Numbered from the stretch's first letter, positions 34,166 through 42,465 are shown. The stretch: 64,000 nucleotides of DNA from Marinobacter adhaerens HP15 (GCF_000166295.1 NC_017506.1:4357912-4421911), one strand, 5' to 3'. The notes: generated by a model from the sequence alone, not told the origin. Made by a program: numbers and translations.

Positions 34166-35023
34166 ATGGACTGGAAAGAATACGAAAAGGAGATTTTCGA
34201 CCATTTTAAGGGCCAATACCCGACCGCCGAGATTAGCTTGGATGCACGGAAAACCGGACTGTATTCAAAGGCTGAGCGCCAAATCGACATTTTGATCGAG
34301 CAATACGTAGCTGGAAACCGGATCACCATCGCTATTGACGGGAAATATCTGAATAAGAAGGTCGATGTCAAAGCAGTCGAAAGCTATATCGGCATGCTTG
34401 AGGACATTGGAGCCCACAAAGGCTTGCTAGTCTCGAAAGAGGGATTTTCGGAGGCAGCATACAACAGAGCACATTTCGGGCCCACCGAAATTGAATTGGA
34501 CATCCTTAACTTAGAAGAACTTAGACACTTCCAATCGTATGGTGCGATTCCATATGCTGGAGACTGTGGTGCTTTAATTCCTGCTCCATTTGGCTGGGTT
34601 GTCGATATTCAAACCACACCTGCCTGGCTGGCGACGGTCTATCAGCAAGGCCGCACACTAGATGACGCCATGAAAGATGGTGAATTCATGTATGTTCAGT
34701 TCTGGAATCGCCGACAGGGCGGCCATGAGCTAGGGGACTTGCTAAACCTTCAAAAGGAAAATCTGCTGAAAGTTGATCCGGAATGCGTGATCGAATTTCT
34801 ACCAACGATTAAACGAAAAGACGCCGAAACGAAGCTTCGGGTTGCTCATGTAAGTCAATATCCATCGCCAGAATACACGGGATTTGTACAGTTTACGGAT
34901 TTTATTTTCTTCTGTGTCTTGTTCTCTCCAGAAAATAGGTCAAAAAGCAACATCCGGAAATTAGAAAACATCATGGAAGCGGTGAGACCTATTAAAATTG
35001 AACAACATAAAGCTAACCAGTAG
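34166..35023 (+). CDS. Mrr-like restriction endonuclease-fold protein
   Basis: 285 residues. Residues 1-100 fit the Mrr_cat/PD-(D/E)xK fold: YEKEIFDHF, AERQIDILIEQ (catalytic Asp), ITIAIDGKYLNKKVD (the usual ECK reads DGK), SYIGMLEDIGAHKGLLVSKEGFSEAA. The C-terminal 170 residues are unfamiliar. Proteins of this type cleave modified or invading DNA or act as nuclease effectors. It is a single-gene cassette and its stop codon lies inside attC 4. Nuclease activity is plausible because Asp and Lys are retained. Confidence 0.8.
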   Translation: MDWKEYEKEIFDHFKGQYPTAEISLDARKTGLYSKAERQIDILIEQYVAGNRITIAIDGKYLNKKVDVKAVESYIGMLEDIGAHKGLLVSKEGFSEAAYNRAHFGPTEIELDILNLEELRHFQSYGAIPYAGDCGALIPAPFGWVVDIQTTPAWLATVYQQGRTLDDAMKDGEFMYVQFWNRRQGGHELGDLLNLQKENLLKVDPECVIEFLPTIKRKDAETKLRVAHVSQYPSPEYTGFVQFTDFIFFCVLFSPENRSKSNIRKLENIMEAVRPIKIEQHKANQ

Positions 35024-35088
35024 CGCAAGCTGACCGCTTTTCCGGCGCAGTAGCGCCTCCAAATCGGCCGCTTCGCATGGCGTTATGT
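35013..35088 (+). repeat. attC site 4
   Basis: Starts CTAACCAGTAGCGCAAGC and ends CGCTTCGCATGGCGTTATGT. About 76 bp with an internal palindrome GGCGCAGTAGCGCC. The preceding gene's TAG is part of the site. Confidence 0.75.
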
Positions 35089-35115
35089 GGTTTGGGCCTC
35101 AGAAAAGGGAGTTTT

Positions 35116-35535
35116 ATGAACGTTTTTAAGCACGGCTTGGTTGCTTGTTTTTTAATCGCTCTCGCCGGGTGCCAATCACCCATGAGTGACATGATGAACA
35201 ATAACTTTGTGGCTATCACGCCTGAGCCAGTGCCTGAAGGTCTTGCGGGTTCATGGACAGGTAATATGGGTCCTTACCTTGTCACTATGAAATGGCAGTC
35301 CGATGGGCATGGTTTGTTCTGCTATTCCTACGGCACCGCTGACGTCCTACAGAAATTAAAATTTTCCGGGGGCAAGATACAGATTCAGGACGGCACCAAG
35401 CTGATACTGAAGGAGCAGAATCCTGAATCCATTACGGTCTATGCTCCCTATGCTGCCGGCAAAGACACGGTCCTCCTCACCGATCCGGACTATAAAAATG
35501 CCTCGGGCTTCTGTGCCAAGGCGGTAAACACATAA
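35116..35535 (+). CDS. cassette lipoprotein
   Basis: 139 residues from the ATG at 35116, with GGGAG upstream; a longer frame exists but lacks a signal. The signal peptide ends in the lipobox LAGC (FLIALAGCQSP), so the mature protein starts with a lipidated cysteine. The residue after it is Gln, not Asp, which favours outer-membrane sorting. The rest (VPEGLAGSWTGNMGPYLVTMKW, LFCYSYGTADVLQKLKF) suggests a small beta-rich fold. Similar lipoproteins of unknown function occur in integron cassettes of other gammaproteobacteria; I cannot give a role. Confidence 0.8.
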   Translation: MNVFKHGLVACFLIALAGCQSPMSDMMNNNFVAITPEPVPEGLAGSWTGNMGPYLVTMKWQSDGHGLFCYSYGTADVLQKLKFSGGKIQIQDGTKLILKEQNPESITVYAPYAAGKDTVLLTDPDYKNASGFCAKAVNT

Positions 35536-35595
35536 CCAGTCGCACCAGGACACAGTCTGTGGCCGCTGGACGCCCATGACTGGTCAGCGTCATGT
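35531..35595 (+). repeat. attC site 5
   Basis: Starts ATAACCAGTCGCACCAGG and ends CATGACTGGTCAGCGTCATGT; CCAGTC/GACTGG arms pair. About 65 bp; the right core reads GTCATGT. Confidence 0.7.
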
Positions 35596-35607
35596 TTTTC
35601 TATAAAT

Positions 35608-36357
35608 TTGACTCAATTTCAGCTAACCGTGCTAGGAAAAGCCTCAAAAACCAGAGGCTACGGGGGCTATGCTGCTGCATCCTGTAGGAGGCACCTAGAA
35701 AGAGCATGGGAGCTCAGGGAGAGGATGCCCGAGGTTTCGGTATTTTTGGCAATTACTGCGGAAGAGGAAGCGGCCACGGCTATTTTTCATGCTCTCAGAA
35801 AACGAAAGTATGATCACGCGGATAAACTCAAGGGTTGGGATCATAGATACAAAGCAGGTGTTTACCCCTTTCTTAGGCTAATTGGGGACGTCCTCAGTCC
35901 TCCAGAGGGCTCTCTGCCTCTTACACTCTATTTCGACGAAGAGGATAAGGCCAAAGCCGATATTCTTAGAATTAGAATGCCAATTAGTGTTAAGGATGGG
36001 CTGCAATTCTATTTGATTCCTGAGCCACCTTTAGGTCTGGTTTCGACAGGCCCAGATGGAAAAGTCAGGGATTACGCCAAAGAAGTCAGAAGCGTTGCCT
36101 CCGAAAAGGGTATTGAGTCTATTTATAAATATATAAAGGGATTGGCGAATGAAAGGAATAAAATGCTTTACGCCACGGACTCTTCGCTCCCAAAAGTTGA
36201 AGATGCAAGCGCGGCATATAAGCGACATTCCGGTGCAGCACTATTGAACTTAATCATATACCTTCTTATTGAGCCGCATAAGAAACAGAGCCTTCCGCAA
36301 GAGGCTCTTGATGCATATCTGAGAATTCTTAACAGGATCGAAGAGAACGAAACATAA
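35608..36357 (+). CDS. cassette protein, AbiV/HEPN-like
   Basis: 249 residues if the TTG at 35608 is used; a GTG at 35629 is an alternative. The N-terminal part GYAAASCRRHLERAWELRERMPEVSVFLAITAEEEAATAIFHAL (split helices, residues 19-62) resembles the helix pair of AbiV abortive-infection proteins and HEPN domains. Near residue 187 ANERNKMLYA looks like an RNxxxH nuclease motif with Tyr in place of His. The likely role is in phage defence or stress, but this rests on weak similarity. Last gene of the array; its stop is in attC 6. Confidence 0.65.
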   Translation: MTQFQLTVLGKASKTRGYGGYAAASCRRHLERAWELRERMPEVSVFLAITAEEEAATAIFHALRKRKYDHADKLKGWDHRYKAGVYPFLRLIGDVLSPPEGSLPLTLYFDEEDKAKADILRIRMPISVKDGLQFYLIPEPPLGLVSTGPDGKVRDYAKEVRSVASEKGIESIYKYIKGLANERNKMLYATDSSLPKVEDASAAYKRHSGAALLNLIIYLLIEPHKKQSLPQEALDAYLRILNRIEENET

Positions 36358-36400
36358 CCAGGCAATGCACGCGACGAGCGGGTGCATTGCGGCGTTGACC
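36353..36400 (+). repeat. attC site 6
   Basis: Starts ATAACCAGGCAATGCAC and ends GTGCATTGCGGCGTTGACC; GCAATGCAC and GTGCATTGC are perfect complements. Very short, about 48 bp, last site of the continuous array. Confidence 0.75.
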
Positions 36401-36409
36401 GCCCATCCT

Positions 36410-36456
36410 GAATGTCCGCTTTGCGACCGAGCCGAGCTAAACAAAAGCGAACATTC
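36410..36456. repeat. dispersed hairpin repeat, complete copy
   Basis: Left arm GAATGTCCGCTTTGCGACC, right arm AAACAAAAGCGAACATTC, together an inverted repeat of about 13-15 bp arms with a 20-bp loop. It follows attC 6 directly. Related copies or half copies lie at about 31006, 42152, 43950, 45266, 46015 and 46677. Confidence 0.75.
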
Positions 36457-36637
36457 GCGTCAGGGCTTTCCTCCAGAGCCTCCAAATTAATCATAGCCGT
36501 TTCATCCAGTATGGTTGGAGGAGCAAATTGCAGACGCTGAATGATTACATGGCAGATATGGTAATGCTCGGCTAACGTACTTTTTTATCGATTTATGTGC
36601 AGCGCGATTAGTGGTTCAAAGTAAGTAAAAATGACGC
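36439..36637 (+). repeat. 199-bp direct repeat, copy B
   Basis: Gap-free partner of 31006-31204, same orientation, 5.4 kb to the right. The right arm of the dispersed hairpin forms its first 18 bases. The remaining 148 bp up to the ATPase gene end (36638-36785) hold nothing I can name. Confidence 0.85.
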
Positions 36638-36785
36638 GGGTGCTCTCAACCTTCGTGTGTCTCAGGATCAGTTGCACCTTCATCAGAATCCTCGTGTGCA
36701 GGTAACTCAGTAAAGCTTTCATGCGACGCACTGTGTGCGTACCATTCTTGCCCAAGCCATTCACAAAATTTCGGACGCGCTAAGG

Positions 36786-39488
36786 TCAGAATTCGGAAAA
36801 CTGCTCAAGAAGACCGGGGTTGGTTGTGTGCCGACGGCCCTCAGCGATGTCATCTGCTGGATCCTGATGTAGTGCGACCTTCACCTTCACGCGCTGCAGA
36901 AGGAAGCTGCTCCGGTATTTTTCGTTTACGCCGATTGCCCCCGTGACGGAGTCGTTAACGAGATCAAGAGCTTCCTGGAACTTACTCAGCTCAAGTTTCA
37001 CCTGCGACAAATTATGAGCCAACCAGATCCAGCCGCTCTTGTCTTCGATTGCCTCAAGGATAGCCTCTGCCTCCTCGTAGCGGCCAAGTTTATAAAGCGA
37101 CTCTCCCCATTTGCGTTTCTGATAGGGGTTGGGGGCCTTCAGAGTCTCGAACGCTTCTAGAGCGCGGTTCAGGTAAGTGGGGTGGTCATCGACGCTTGCT
37201 GCGAGCAGCATGATCTCTGCGTAGCTGCCGCGGCTCTGGTCATCGTCCAGCATCAACGGTGTAGGTTCAGGCAGACGCGCCAGTACATTCTGGACCCGCT
37301 CCGGCGCATGCCAAACCAGCGCGCGGACGAAGCTCGCGACAGAGTGATAGCCTTGCGGTATGCCGATCGCAGCACTGTACAGCGCTTCCGACAGAAATAA
37401 CTCTTCATGCTGTTCGATGAGTTCGCCAGCCCAAGTTTGACGCGCGCCATTGAGTGCATCGCCTAGTGCCATCAGCAGTGAGGGAGACACGCTGCCGTTG
37501 TCCTGTTTCGTAGCGATGATTTCTGATGCATAACGCTGTGCCGTCTCATAGCACTGATGCCTGCGGCTGCAAGATCGCACCAGTTGAAGTTTGGCTTCAT
37601 TCAGGGAATAACTGGCGACCACCTCTTGGAACAAGTGCTCGGCTTCGGAATGCTTCCCCAAGCTACGGAGTGTCTTTGCATGATGGTACTTGATTTCTGC
37701 GGCTTGACGGGCATCGAGGTCAACCATGGCTGCAAGGTCGTCATAGGCTTGCACGATCGTCCCTAGCCATTTTATCGCAGCCTCTTCCCCTGATATATGC
37801 CGGAAATAGCGCTCCTTAGCTTCGATTGACTCGAGAACTACCAGGATCGCGACCTCGTTTTTAGCCGCGCTCAGCGACCTGAGCCGATTTGCATCTTCCA
37901 GTGGGTTGGGCAGCAATTGGTTCTGAATGGCGCTGCCCATCCAGACCATCGACAATGCGTAGAGAAAGGCCGGACGCCGATCACCTTTCTCGACATTTCT
38001 GGCAATCTTGTCCTTCAGCTGCGATGCGATCAGCTGCAGGCCATGTCCATGCCCACGGATTTGCTGGAGAATGAACTCATCGAGCTTACTATCGATTTGT
38101 CTCGCCTTCTCGTCGGTTAGCCAATTCAACGACTTCAGCGCCGTGAAGACGATATCGTGGATTCGGATTGACGCTTCACTTTCAGGCGCGGTCAGCCCGT
38201 GACGCTCGAACGCTCTCAAGCGTAGCGGTCCAACAACGAACTTGAAGAACGCGCGATCGCAGTGGCTCTGGCCCGCCCATTGGAACAAACACAGCTCTTC
38301 CTCTAGTGCCGGTTTCAACCGTCCTAGAATACGGTCAGCGAGCCTTGCGCCGCCAACCGGCAGTTTGGCTACGTTGACGCAGTCCTCGGCAAGATCGCTC
38401 CACGAAACGCCCTCGTGCGCGGCGGCATTAAGCATCACTAGGCTAAGAGGATGGCCGCCGACTGCGCGCCAGATAGTCTGGAACGCCTTTTTGGACGGCT
38501 GGGTTTTTAGCCCTTTGCCGAGCAGTTCGCGAGCCAGCGTCTCCTCCATGGTAGGCATAGCGAATGCTCCAGGTGAGGGTGTTTGCCGTGTGATCAGAAT
38601 CCGAGAGTTCGGCCCACACAGTGCGGCTAGTTGGTCGATCGCGAGACTCGAGCTGGCATTGTCTATAACTAGGAATGTGCGGTTTCTGCGCAGCAGGGCG
38701 CTGACATTACGCTCAGCACCGCCGCGCTGAACCGGGACCGACGAGAGTCGCTCGACACCGTCGATGTCGCGACCGCTGACCCAAAACCTGTATTCGAAAT
38801 AGCATTCGTTGCGCAGTAGACACGCGGCTGCGGCTTGCGACTTCCCAATGCCGCCAATGCCGCCGATCTCAACACACGCCGTTTTTTCGAGCCTCCGATC
38901 AAGTTCAGTGTCGACTGCGCTATTTGGTACGTAAAGAGCGCTTATTGGCGGCGCGCGCAACGAGGCAGGGTGGTCATCTCGAATATCGGCCAGAACTGGC
39001 AGATGCTGGGCAAGGTCGTCGATTGCGTCGTCCCGCAGCATCAGCGTATCGATGATGGCCTCAGCGATCGACCGGCTATCCATGAGATGGAGGTGTCTCC
39101 CATTCATCCGTGTCTGCTGTAATGCTGTGTTGACCATCGCTTCGATTACGCCGGTTTGCGCACGCTGGGAGCTCAGAAGATAGATGTCCTCGGCGCGCGG
39201 CGCTAGGGATAGGGTGTGATCGAGATCCCCCCAAGGCTTGGTCATCGCACCGGAGAAGTATCCCTGCACGATCGAAGCCTCGACGACCAGGCTCCCATCT
39301 TCCGACACGGCATCTAGCGCACCACCGACTGGGCTGCCGCCGACCGACGACCCTCGATGTACGAGCTTCACATCGCGCAGATACTCAATAAACACGACCC
39401 CGAACCGCTCGAAGATCGAGCCCGGCGCCAAGATGCCAAGCGAGTCAATCACTCGCTGGATAAGCAGATTACGGGTCTGCGGGTTCAT
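36786..39488 (-). CDS. STAND/NB-ARC ATPase with nuclease-like N-terminus and TPR repeats
   Basis: 900 residues. Residues 1-165 resemble a PD-(D/E)xK-type effector (Glu27, Asp59 in GGALDAV, Glu70 in LVVEAS, then YFSG...DLDHTL and IYLLSSQ), though the lysine of ExK is not seen. Residues 205-480 are the NTPase: Walker A GGIGGIGKS (209-217), Walker B FLVIDNA (272-278), RILITRQ sensor and the NB-ARC-type GGHPLSL. The remainder is helical repeats of TPR type (HHAKTLRSLGKHSEAEHLF, YKLGRYEEAEAILEAIED). This is the architecture of antiviral STAND sensors (Avs and relatives), where the repeats detect a phage protein and oligomerisation activates the effector. It lies 65 bp downstream of the kinase gene on the same strand. 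Confidence 0.8.
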   Translation of the reverse strand: MNPQTRNLLIQRVIDSLGILAPGSIFERFGVVFIEYLRDVKLVHRGSSVGGSPVGGALDAVSEDGSLVVEASIVQGYFSGAMTKPWGDLDHTLSLAPRAEDIYLLSSQRAQTGVIEAMVNTALQQTRMNGRHLHLMDSRSIAEAIIDTLMLRDDAIDDLAQHLPVLADIRDDHPASLRAPPISALYVPNSAVDTELDRRLEKTACVEIGGIGGIGKSQAAAACLLRNECYFEYRFWVSGRDIDGVERLSSVPVQRGGAERNVSALLRRNRTFLVIDNASSSLAIDQLAALCGPNSRILITRQTPSPGAFAMPTMEETLARELLGKGLKTQPSKKAFQTIWRAVGGHPLSLVMLNAAAHEGVSWSDLAEDCVNVAKLPVGGARLADRILGRLKPALEEELCLFQWAGQSHCDRAFFKFVVGPLRLRAFERHGLTAPESEASIRIHDIVFTALKSLNWLTDEKARQIDSKLDEFILQQIRGHGHGLQLIASQLKDKIARNVEKGDRRPAFLYALSMVWMGSAIQNQLLPNPLEDANRLRSLSAAKNEVAILVVLESIEAKERYFRHISGEEAAIKWLGTIVQAYDDLAAMVDLDARQAAEIKYHHAKTLRSLGKHSEAEHLFQEVVASYSLNEAKLQLVRSCSRRHQCYETAQRYASEIIATKQDNGSVSPSLLMALGDALNGARQTWAGELIEQHEELFLSEALYSAAIGIPQGYHSVASFVRALVWHAPERVQNVLARLPEPTPLMLDDDQSRGSYAEIMLLAASVDDHPTYLNRALEAFETLKAPNPYQKRKWGESLYKLGRYEEAEAILEAIEDKSGWIWLAHNLSQVKLELSKFQEALDLVNDSVTGAIGVNEKYRSSFLLQRVKVKVALHQDPADDIAEGRRHTTNPGLLEQFSEF

Positions 39489-39553
39489 GGAAAGCTCCGG
39501 GTTTCAGATCTATCGCGATGGGCGACGGTCGCTAAGTGTGTTGCCGGAGGTTG

Positions 39554-40165
39554 TCATAGCAAAGGTTCGACTAAGCGCCAGATGTCTCGCGCCACCCCAT
39601 CCGGTGACTGATTTGCGTCGATGACATGGCAGCGTTCCGGCTCCTGGTGTGCCACCGCGATGAGAGCTTCGCGGATGACTGCGAAATCCCGCGCCGCTTC
39701 CGCCGGGTCAAGAACGCCGTCGCGGCGCTGCTCCCGCCGGCCATGAGCTACGGCAAGGGGAAGGTCTAGGATAATCGTAAGATCTGGGAGTGTGGGGCCC
39801 ACGACAATGTCGCGGGTCGACCGGAACAGCAGGTGGAGATCAGCATCGGACACCGCGACTTGAAGAGCGTAAGTCGAGTCGATGAAGCGATCAGAGATGA
39901 CCCACTGGCCACTAGCTAATGCTGGCCGGATAACACTGCGCACATGATCAAATCGGGCAGCGCTTACCAGCAAGAGCTGCTCTGTCGGAGCGAGTGGTCG
40001 GTCAGAGTGCGTTAGAATCGCACGGACCTCTGCCCCCAAATGGCCTCCATCCGGTTCCTTTGTCTGTAGTACCGATTGGCCGATATCTCTAAGATGCTCA
40101 ACAAGTAGTTTAACTTGCTCGGTCTTCCCGCTACCGTCAATGCCCTCGATACTAATAAATGGCAT
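39554..40165 (-). CDS. thymidylate kinase-family nucleotide kinase
   Basis: 203 residues. P-loop GIDGSGKT at residues 8-15, a TKEPDGG version of the TREPGGT loop, the DRFIDSTYALQ motif (92-102) that binds the nucleoside and an arginine-rich lid RREQRRDG. These make it a full-length dTMP-kinase homologue. Housekeeping tmk is normally beside holB and pabC, not here, so this is a dedicated paralogue, divergent from a radical-SAM gene and upstream of a STAND gene. It may phosphorylate an unusual nucleoside monophosphate made by the radical-SAM enzyme. That link is inferred. Confidence 0.85.
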   Translation of the reverse strand: MPFISIEGIDGSGKTEQVKLLVEHLRDIGQSVLQTKEPDGGHLGAEVRAILTHSDRPLAPTEQLLLVSAARFDHVRSVIRPALASGQWVISDRFIDSTYALQVAVSDADLHLLFRSTRDIVVGPTLPDLTIILDLPLAVAHGRREQRRDGVLDPAEAARDFAVIREALIAVAHQEPERCHVIDANQSPDGVARDIWRLVEPLL

Positions 40166-40208
40166 GCAAATCCTTCATTAATAAAAATCAAACACGCAAT
40201 GGTGTTTA

Positions 40209-41669
40209 ATGAATCGCTCGAATACAGTTACATTCGTATCTGCCGGTATGTTATCGCCCAAGAAGCGCGATCATATACTTGCGCGCCGGCAACTCTATCT
40301 TAATTACGGTGCATTATCGCTGGCAACGACCCTAGATACCATGGGAACCTCCACCTTGTTGGTGCACGGCGAGCACCGCGAACCCGCCGATGTCCTAGAC
40401 ATGTTGCTGGATAAAGGAGTATTTCCGTCTCGGTTGCCGATAATGCTATCCATCCCCAGCTTCTACGCTCTACCATGGGCGCAGACTTTTTGCAGGCTAG
40501 TGCGCGACATTGATCCGGACGCTAGGGTCATTGTCGGTGGGCGTTGGGTAGTCGGCCCGGATCCTGACTGGTTGCACGCGAAACTACCAGAGGCTGATTT
40601 GTTGGTTCCCGGTCTGGCAGAACCGCTAATAGCGAGCCTGCTCACGAACGCGCCGGACCTACGCCTCCTGCCTGCCTCGAAGCCAGATGTCGTCCTAAAC
40701 CATACCTTGGTATCAGGCTTCGAGCGCTATCAACCGAGCATTGAGGCATCACGTGGTTGTGGTATGGGGTGCTCGTTCTGCGAAGAGCGGGATATCCCTC
40801 TAGAGAAGTTGGGTGAACCGCAGCAGTTTGCTAGAGCGCTTGCGGCAGTTTCTAGTCAGTATGGGGACAGCGAGATTCGGCCCTATTTTCAATCATCGAT
40901 GTTCGTCCCCAATGAGAAATGGGCCACCGGTCTAGCGAAAGCATTCCAAGCCGACGGCCTCAATGTGGCGTGGCGGACGGAGAGCCGCGTCGATGTCCTT
41001 ACGCCTGAAACGATTGCCTGTCTTGCCGGGGCAGGATTGAAGGTGCTCGATCTGGGGCTCGAGACGGCCTCCCCGACGCAGATTCTAAACATGCGCAAAT
41101 CCCGCCATCCGGACCGCTACCTTGAGCGAGCGTCTATTTTGCTTAAGGCGTGCAGCGATCACGGTATCGCCGCCAAGGTCAATGTCTTGCTTTACGCCGG
41201 GGAAACGACCAAGACTCTTGAGGAAACGCGTTCGTTTCTCGATGATCACAAGAGTTCTATTGCCGGAGTTTCGGTTGGCCCAGTCGTGGCGTATGGCCCA
41301 CCGAAGACCGCGAATATTCTTCTGAATGAGTGGTCGAGGAGCGGTGCTACGCCGGTCGACCCAAGTAGCGCGAACGACAGCGGGATATCAATGATTCATC
41401 TCAGTCATGATTTTGACGCAAAATCGGCTGAGGCCGCGAGCTTGCATTTGTCTAGGCGCTACATGGATGCAAAGGCATATTTTTACCTGAAGAGCTTCTC
41501 ATATTATCCGCGCGATTACGCGCGCGCAGACTTCGACCGTGACGTTGCTGCAAGCGATACATCGCAGTTGCCGTTTCGCACAGCCGAAGGAATAACAGGG
41601 GCAGACACTCGAGAAAAAGCCACACACAGGGGGCAGGCCTCCCTTGCAGTGACTGAGCAAGTTCGTTAA
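40209..41669 (+). CDS. radical-SAM enzyme with B12-binding-like N-terminus
   Basis: 486 residues. The 4Fe-4S/SAM motif is SRGCGMGCSFCEE (Cys184, Cys188, Cys191). N-terminal residues 1-160 look like the cobalamin-binding Rossmann domain (SIPSFYALPWAQTF, ARVIVGGRWVV, ADLLVPGLAEPL) but no DxHxxG cobalt-ligand motif is visible, so B12 may not be bound. The TIM-barrel continues with WRTESRVDVLTPE, LKVLDLGLETASP and AAKVNVLLYAGET. The C-terminal 100 residues are unique. It is transcribed away from the kinase with only 43 bp between the start codons, so the two promoters overlap. The substrate is unknown; prokaryotic viperins, also radical-SAM enzymes beside nucleotide kinases, offer a functional analogy, not homology. 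Confidence 0.85.
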   Translation: MNRSNTVTFVSAGMLSPKKRDHILARRQLYLNYGALSLATTLDTMGTSTLLVHGEHREPADVLDMLLDKGVFPSRLPIMLSIPSFYALPWAQTFCRLVRDIDPDARVIVGGRWVVGPDPDWLHAKLPEADLLVPGLAEPLIASLLTNAPDLRLLPASKPDVVLNHTLVSGFERYQPSIEASRGCGMGCSFCEERDIPLEKLGEPQQFARALAAVSSQYGDSEIRPYFQSSMFVPNEKWATGLAKAFQADGLNVAWRTESRVDVLTPETIACLAGAGLKVLDLGLETASPTQILNMRKSRHPDRYLERASILLKACSDHGIAAKVNVLLYAGETTKTLEETRSFLDDHKSSIAGVSVGPVVAYGPPKTANILLNEWSRSGATPVDPSSANDSGISMIHLSHDFDAKSAEAASLHLSRRYMDAKAYFYLKSFSYYPRDYARADFDRDVAASDTSQLPFRTAEGITGADTREKATHRGQASLAVTEQVR

Positions 41670-42060
41670 ACAGATATGTAAGAATATAGAACACCTAAAA
41701 GATTCCTTGCCCCCCCTTCGCTTTTAGGGCTCTCTGGCGGAATGAGTGGAATCATCCCCAATTCCATTCTCCAGCGGAATGGAGGCTAATTATAAATGTC
41801 AGCCTGGCAGTGGCGGCTACCAGCGGGGCCAGAGAAACGAGGCACAGGTACTCGGAAAAGGCCCAGGGACAGGCACTGACGGGAAGCGGTGGGGCCGTCA
41901 GCCGAAAATTTGGTCTGGGTCTGGTAGCGTGAAGCATAAGTTCATTTGTCGCATCCTGCGGGGTGTTTTCGATCAAAGTGAATCCACAAATCCGGGTGCC
42001 GAGATGTGGAGCAGCCGGTCAAGTTGGTAGCCAGAGATCGAAGTATGCTGTTGTCTCGCA
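41670..42060. other. 391-bp gap without convincing gene
   Basis: Small open frames on both strands have no ribosome site and no recognisable protein. The stretch lies between the radical-SAM gene and an isolated attC site and may be the remains of a decayed cassette. Confidence 0.4.
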
Positions 42061-42141
42061 CTAACCAGGCCAGTCATACGACGGCTTTTCCATTCCGCCT
42101 TCGGCTCCCTTCCAAAGCCGCGTATGCTGAGCGACGTTAAT
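42061..42141 (+). repeat. isolated attC site 7
   Basis: Starts CTAACCAGGCCAGTCATACG and ends CGTATGCTGAGCGACGTTAATC; the inner arms CATACG/CGTATG and the GACGGC.../...GCCG stretches pair. It has the build of the attC sites at 32-36 kb but stands 5.7 kb from the last of them. Confidence 0.65.
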
Positions 42142-42151
42142 CGTCCTACCT

Positions 42152-42199
42152 GAATGTACGCTTTGCGACCAAGCCCGAGCAAACAAAAAGCGAACATTC
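42152..42199. repeat. dispersed hairpin repeat, complete copy
   Basis: Left arm GAATGTACGCTTTGCGACC, right arm AAACAAAAAGCGAACATTC. As at 36410, it comes directly after an attC site. Confidence 0.75.
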
Positions 42200-42287
42200 A
42201 GCGGACCGGGGTAAGTCCACAGTGCGATTGACCTGCCCCCAATTATTGAACCGCTTACTGCCTGGTAAGTTTGGTTTGTTTTTTCCT

Positions 42288-42310
42288 GGCCCGTTTTCGC
42301 GGGCCTTTTT
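42288..42310 (+). terminator. rho-independent terminator
   Basis: Stem GGCCCG / CGGGCC with loop TTTTCG and a following TTTTT. It would end plus-strand transcripts ahead of higBA and shield that operon from read-through. Confidence 0.75.
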
Positions 42311-42407
42311 GTATGGTTCGCAAGTGCAACCGGATGATGCGTTTTCGTGGTAAACTGCAACACTCCCGCCAAGTGTTTTCTTGACTCCCCATATTATAAA
42401 AATTTGT

Positions 42408-42443
42408 GTTATTATAACCAAATCGTATTTCACGTTTAACGTG
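42408..42443. promoter_or_regulatory. higBA operator region
   Basis: Two perfect palindromes lie upstream of higB: GTTATTATAAC (42408-42418) and CACGTTTAACGTG (42431-42443). A TTGACT at 42381-42386 could be a -35 element. HigA-type antitoxins autoregulate through such palindromes. The line GCGTTATAAGG directly after also resembles an attC core, see rejected items. Confidence 0.5.
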
Positions 42444-42465
42444 CAGCGTTATAAGGTGGGTGATC

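Noticed and set aside
31235..36400. CRISPR array
   Set aside because: The repeated elements are attC-like and of unequal length and spacing, with genes between them; no short regular repeat-spacer pattern and no cas genes are present anywhere in the window.
36168..36637. Minus-strand frame through the 199-bp repeat copies
   Set aside because: Open in both copies after a shared TAA, which first suggested a conserved peptide, but differences are not concentrated in third positions and no start or ribosome site is conserved.
41746..42030. 94-codon open frame between radical-SAM gene and attC 7
   Set aside because: Glycine/serine-rich translation of unstructured type, no ribosome site, no family; treated as a decayed or empty cassette.
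42412..42453. attC-like TTATAAC...GTTATAA ahead of higB
   Set aside because: The two core-like ends are complementary, but the spacing of 42 bp is too short and the inner arms do not pair. The palindromes are better explained as HigA operators.
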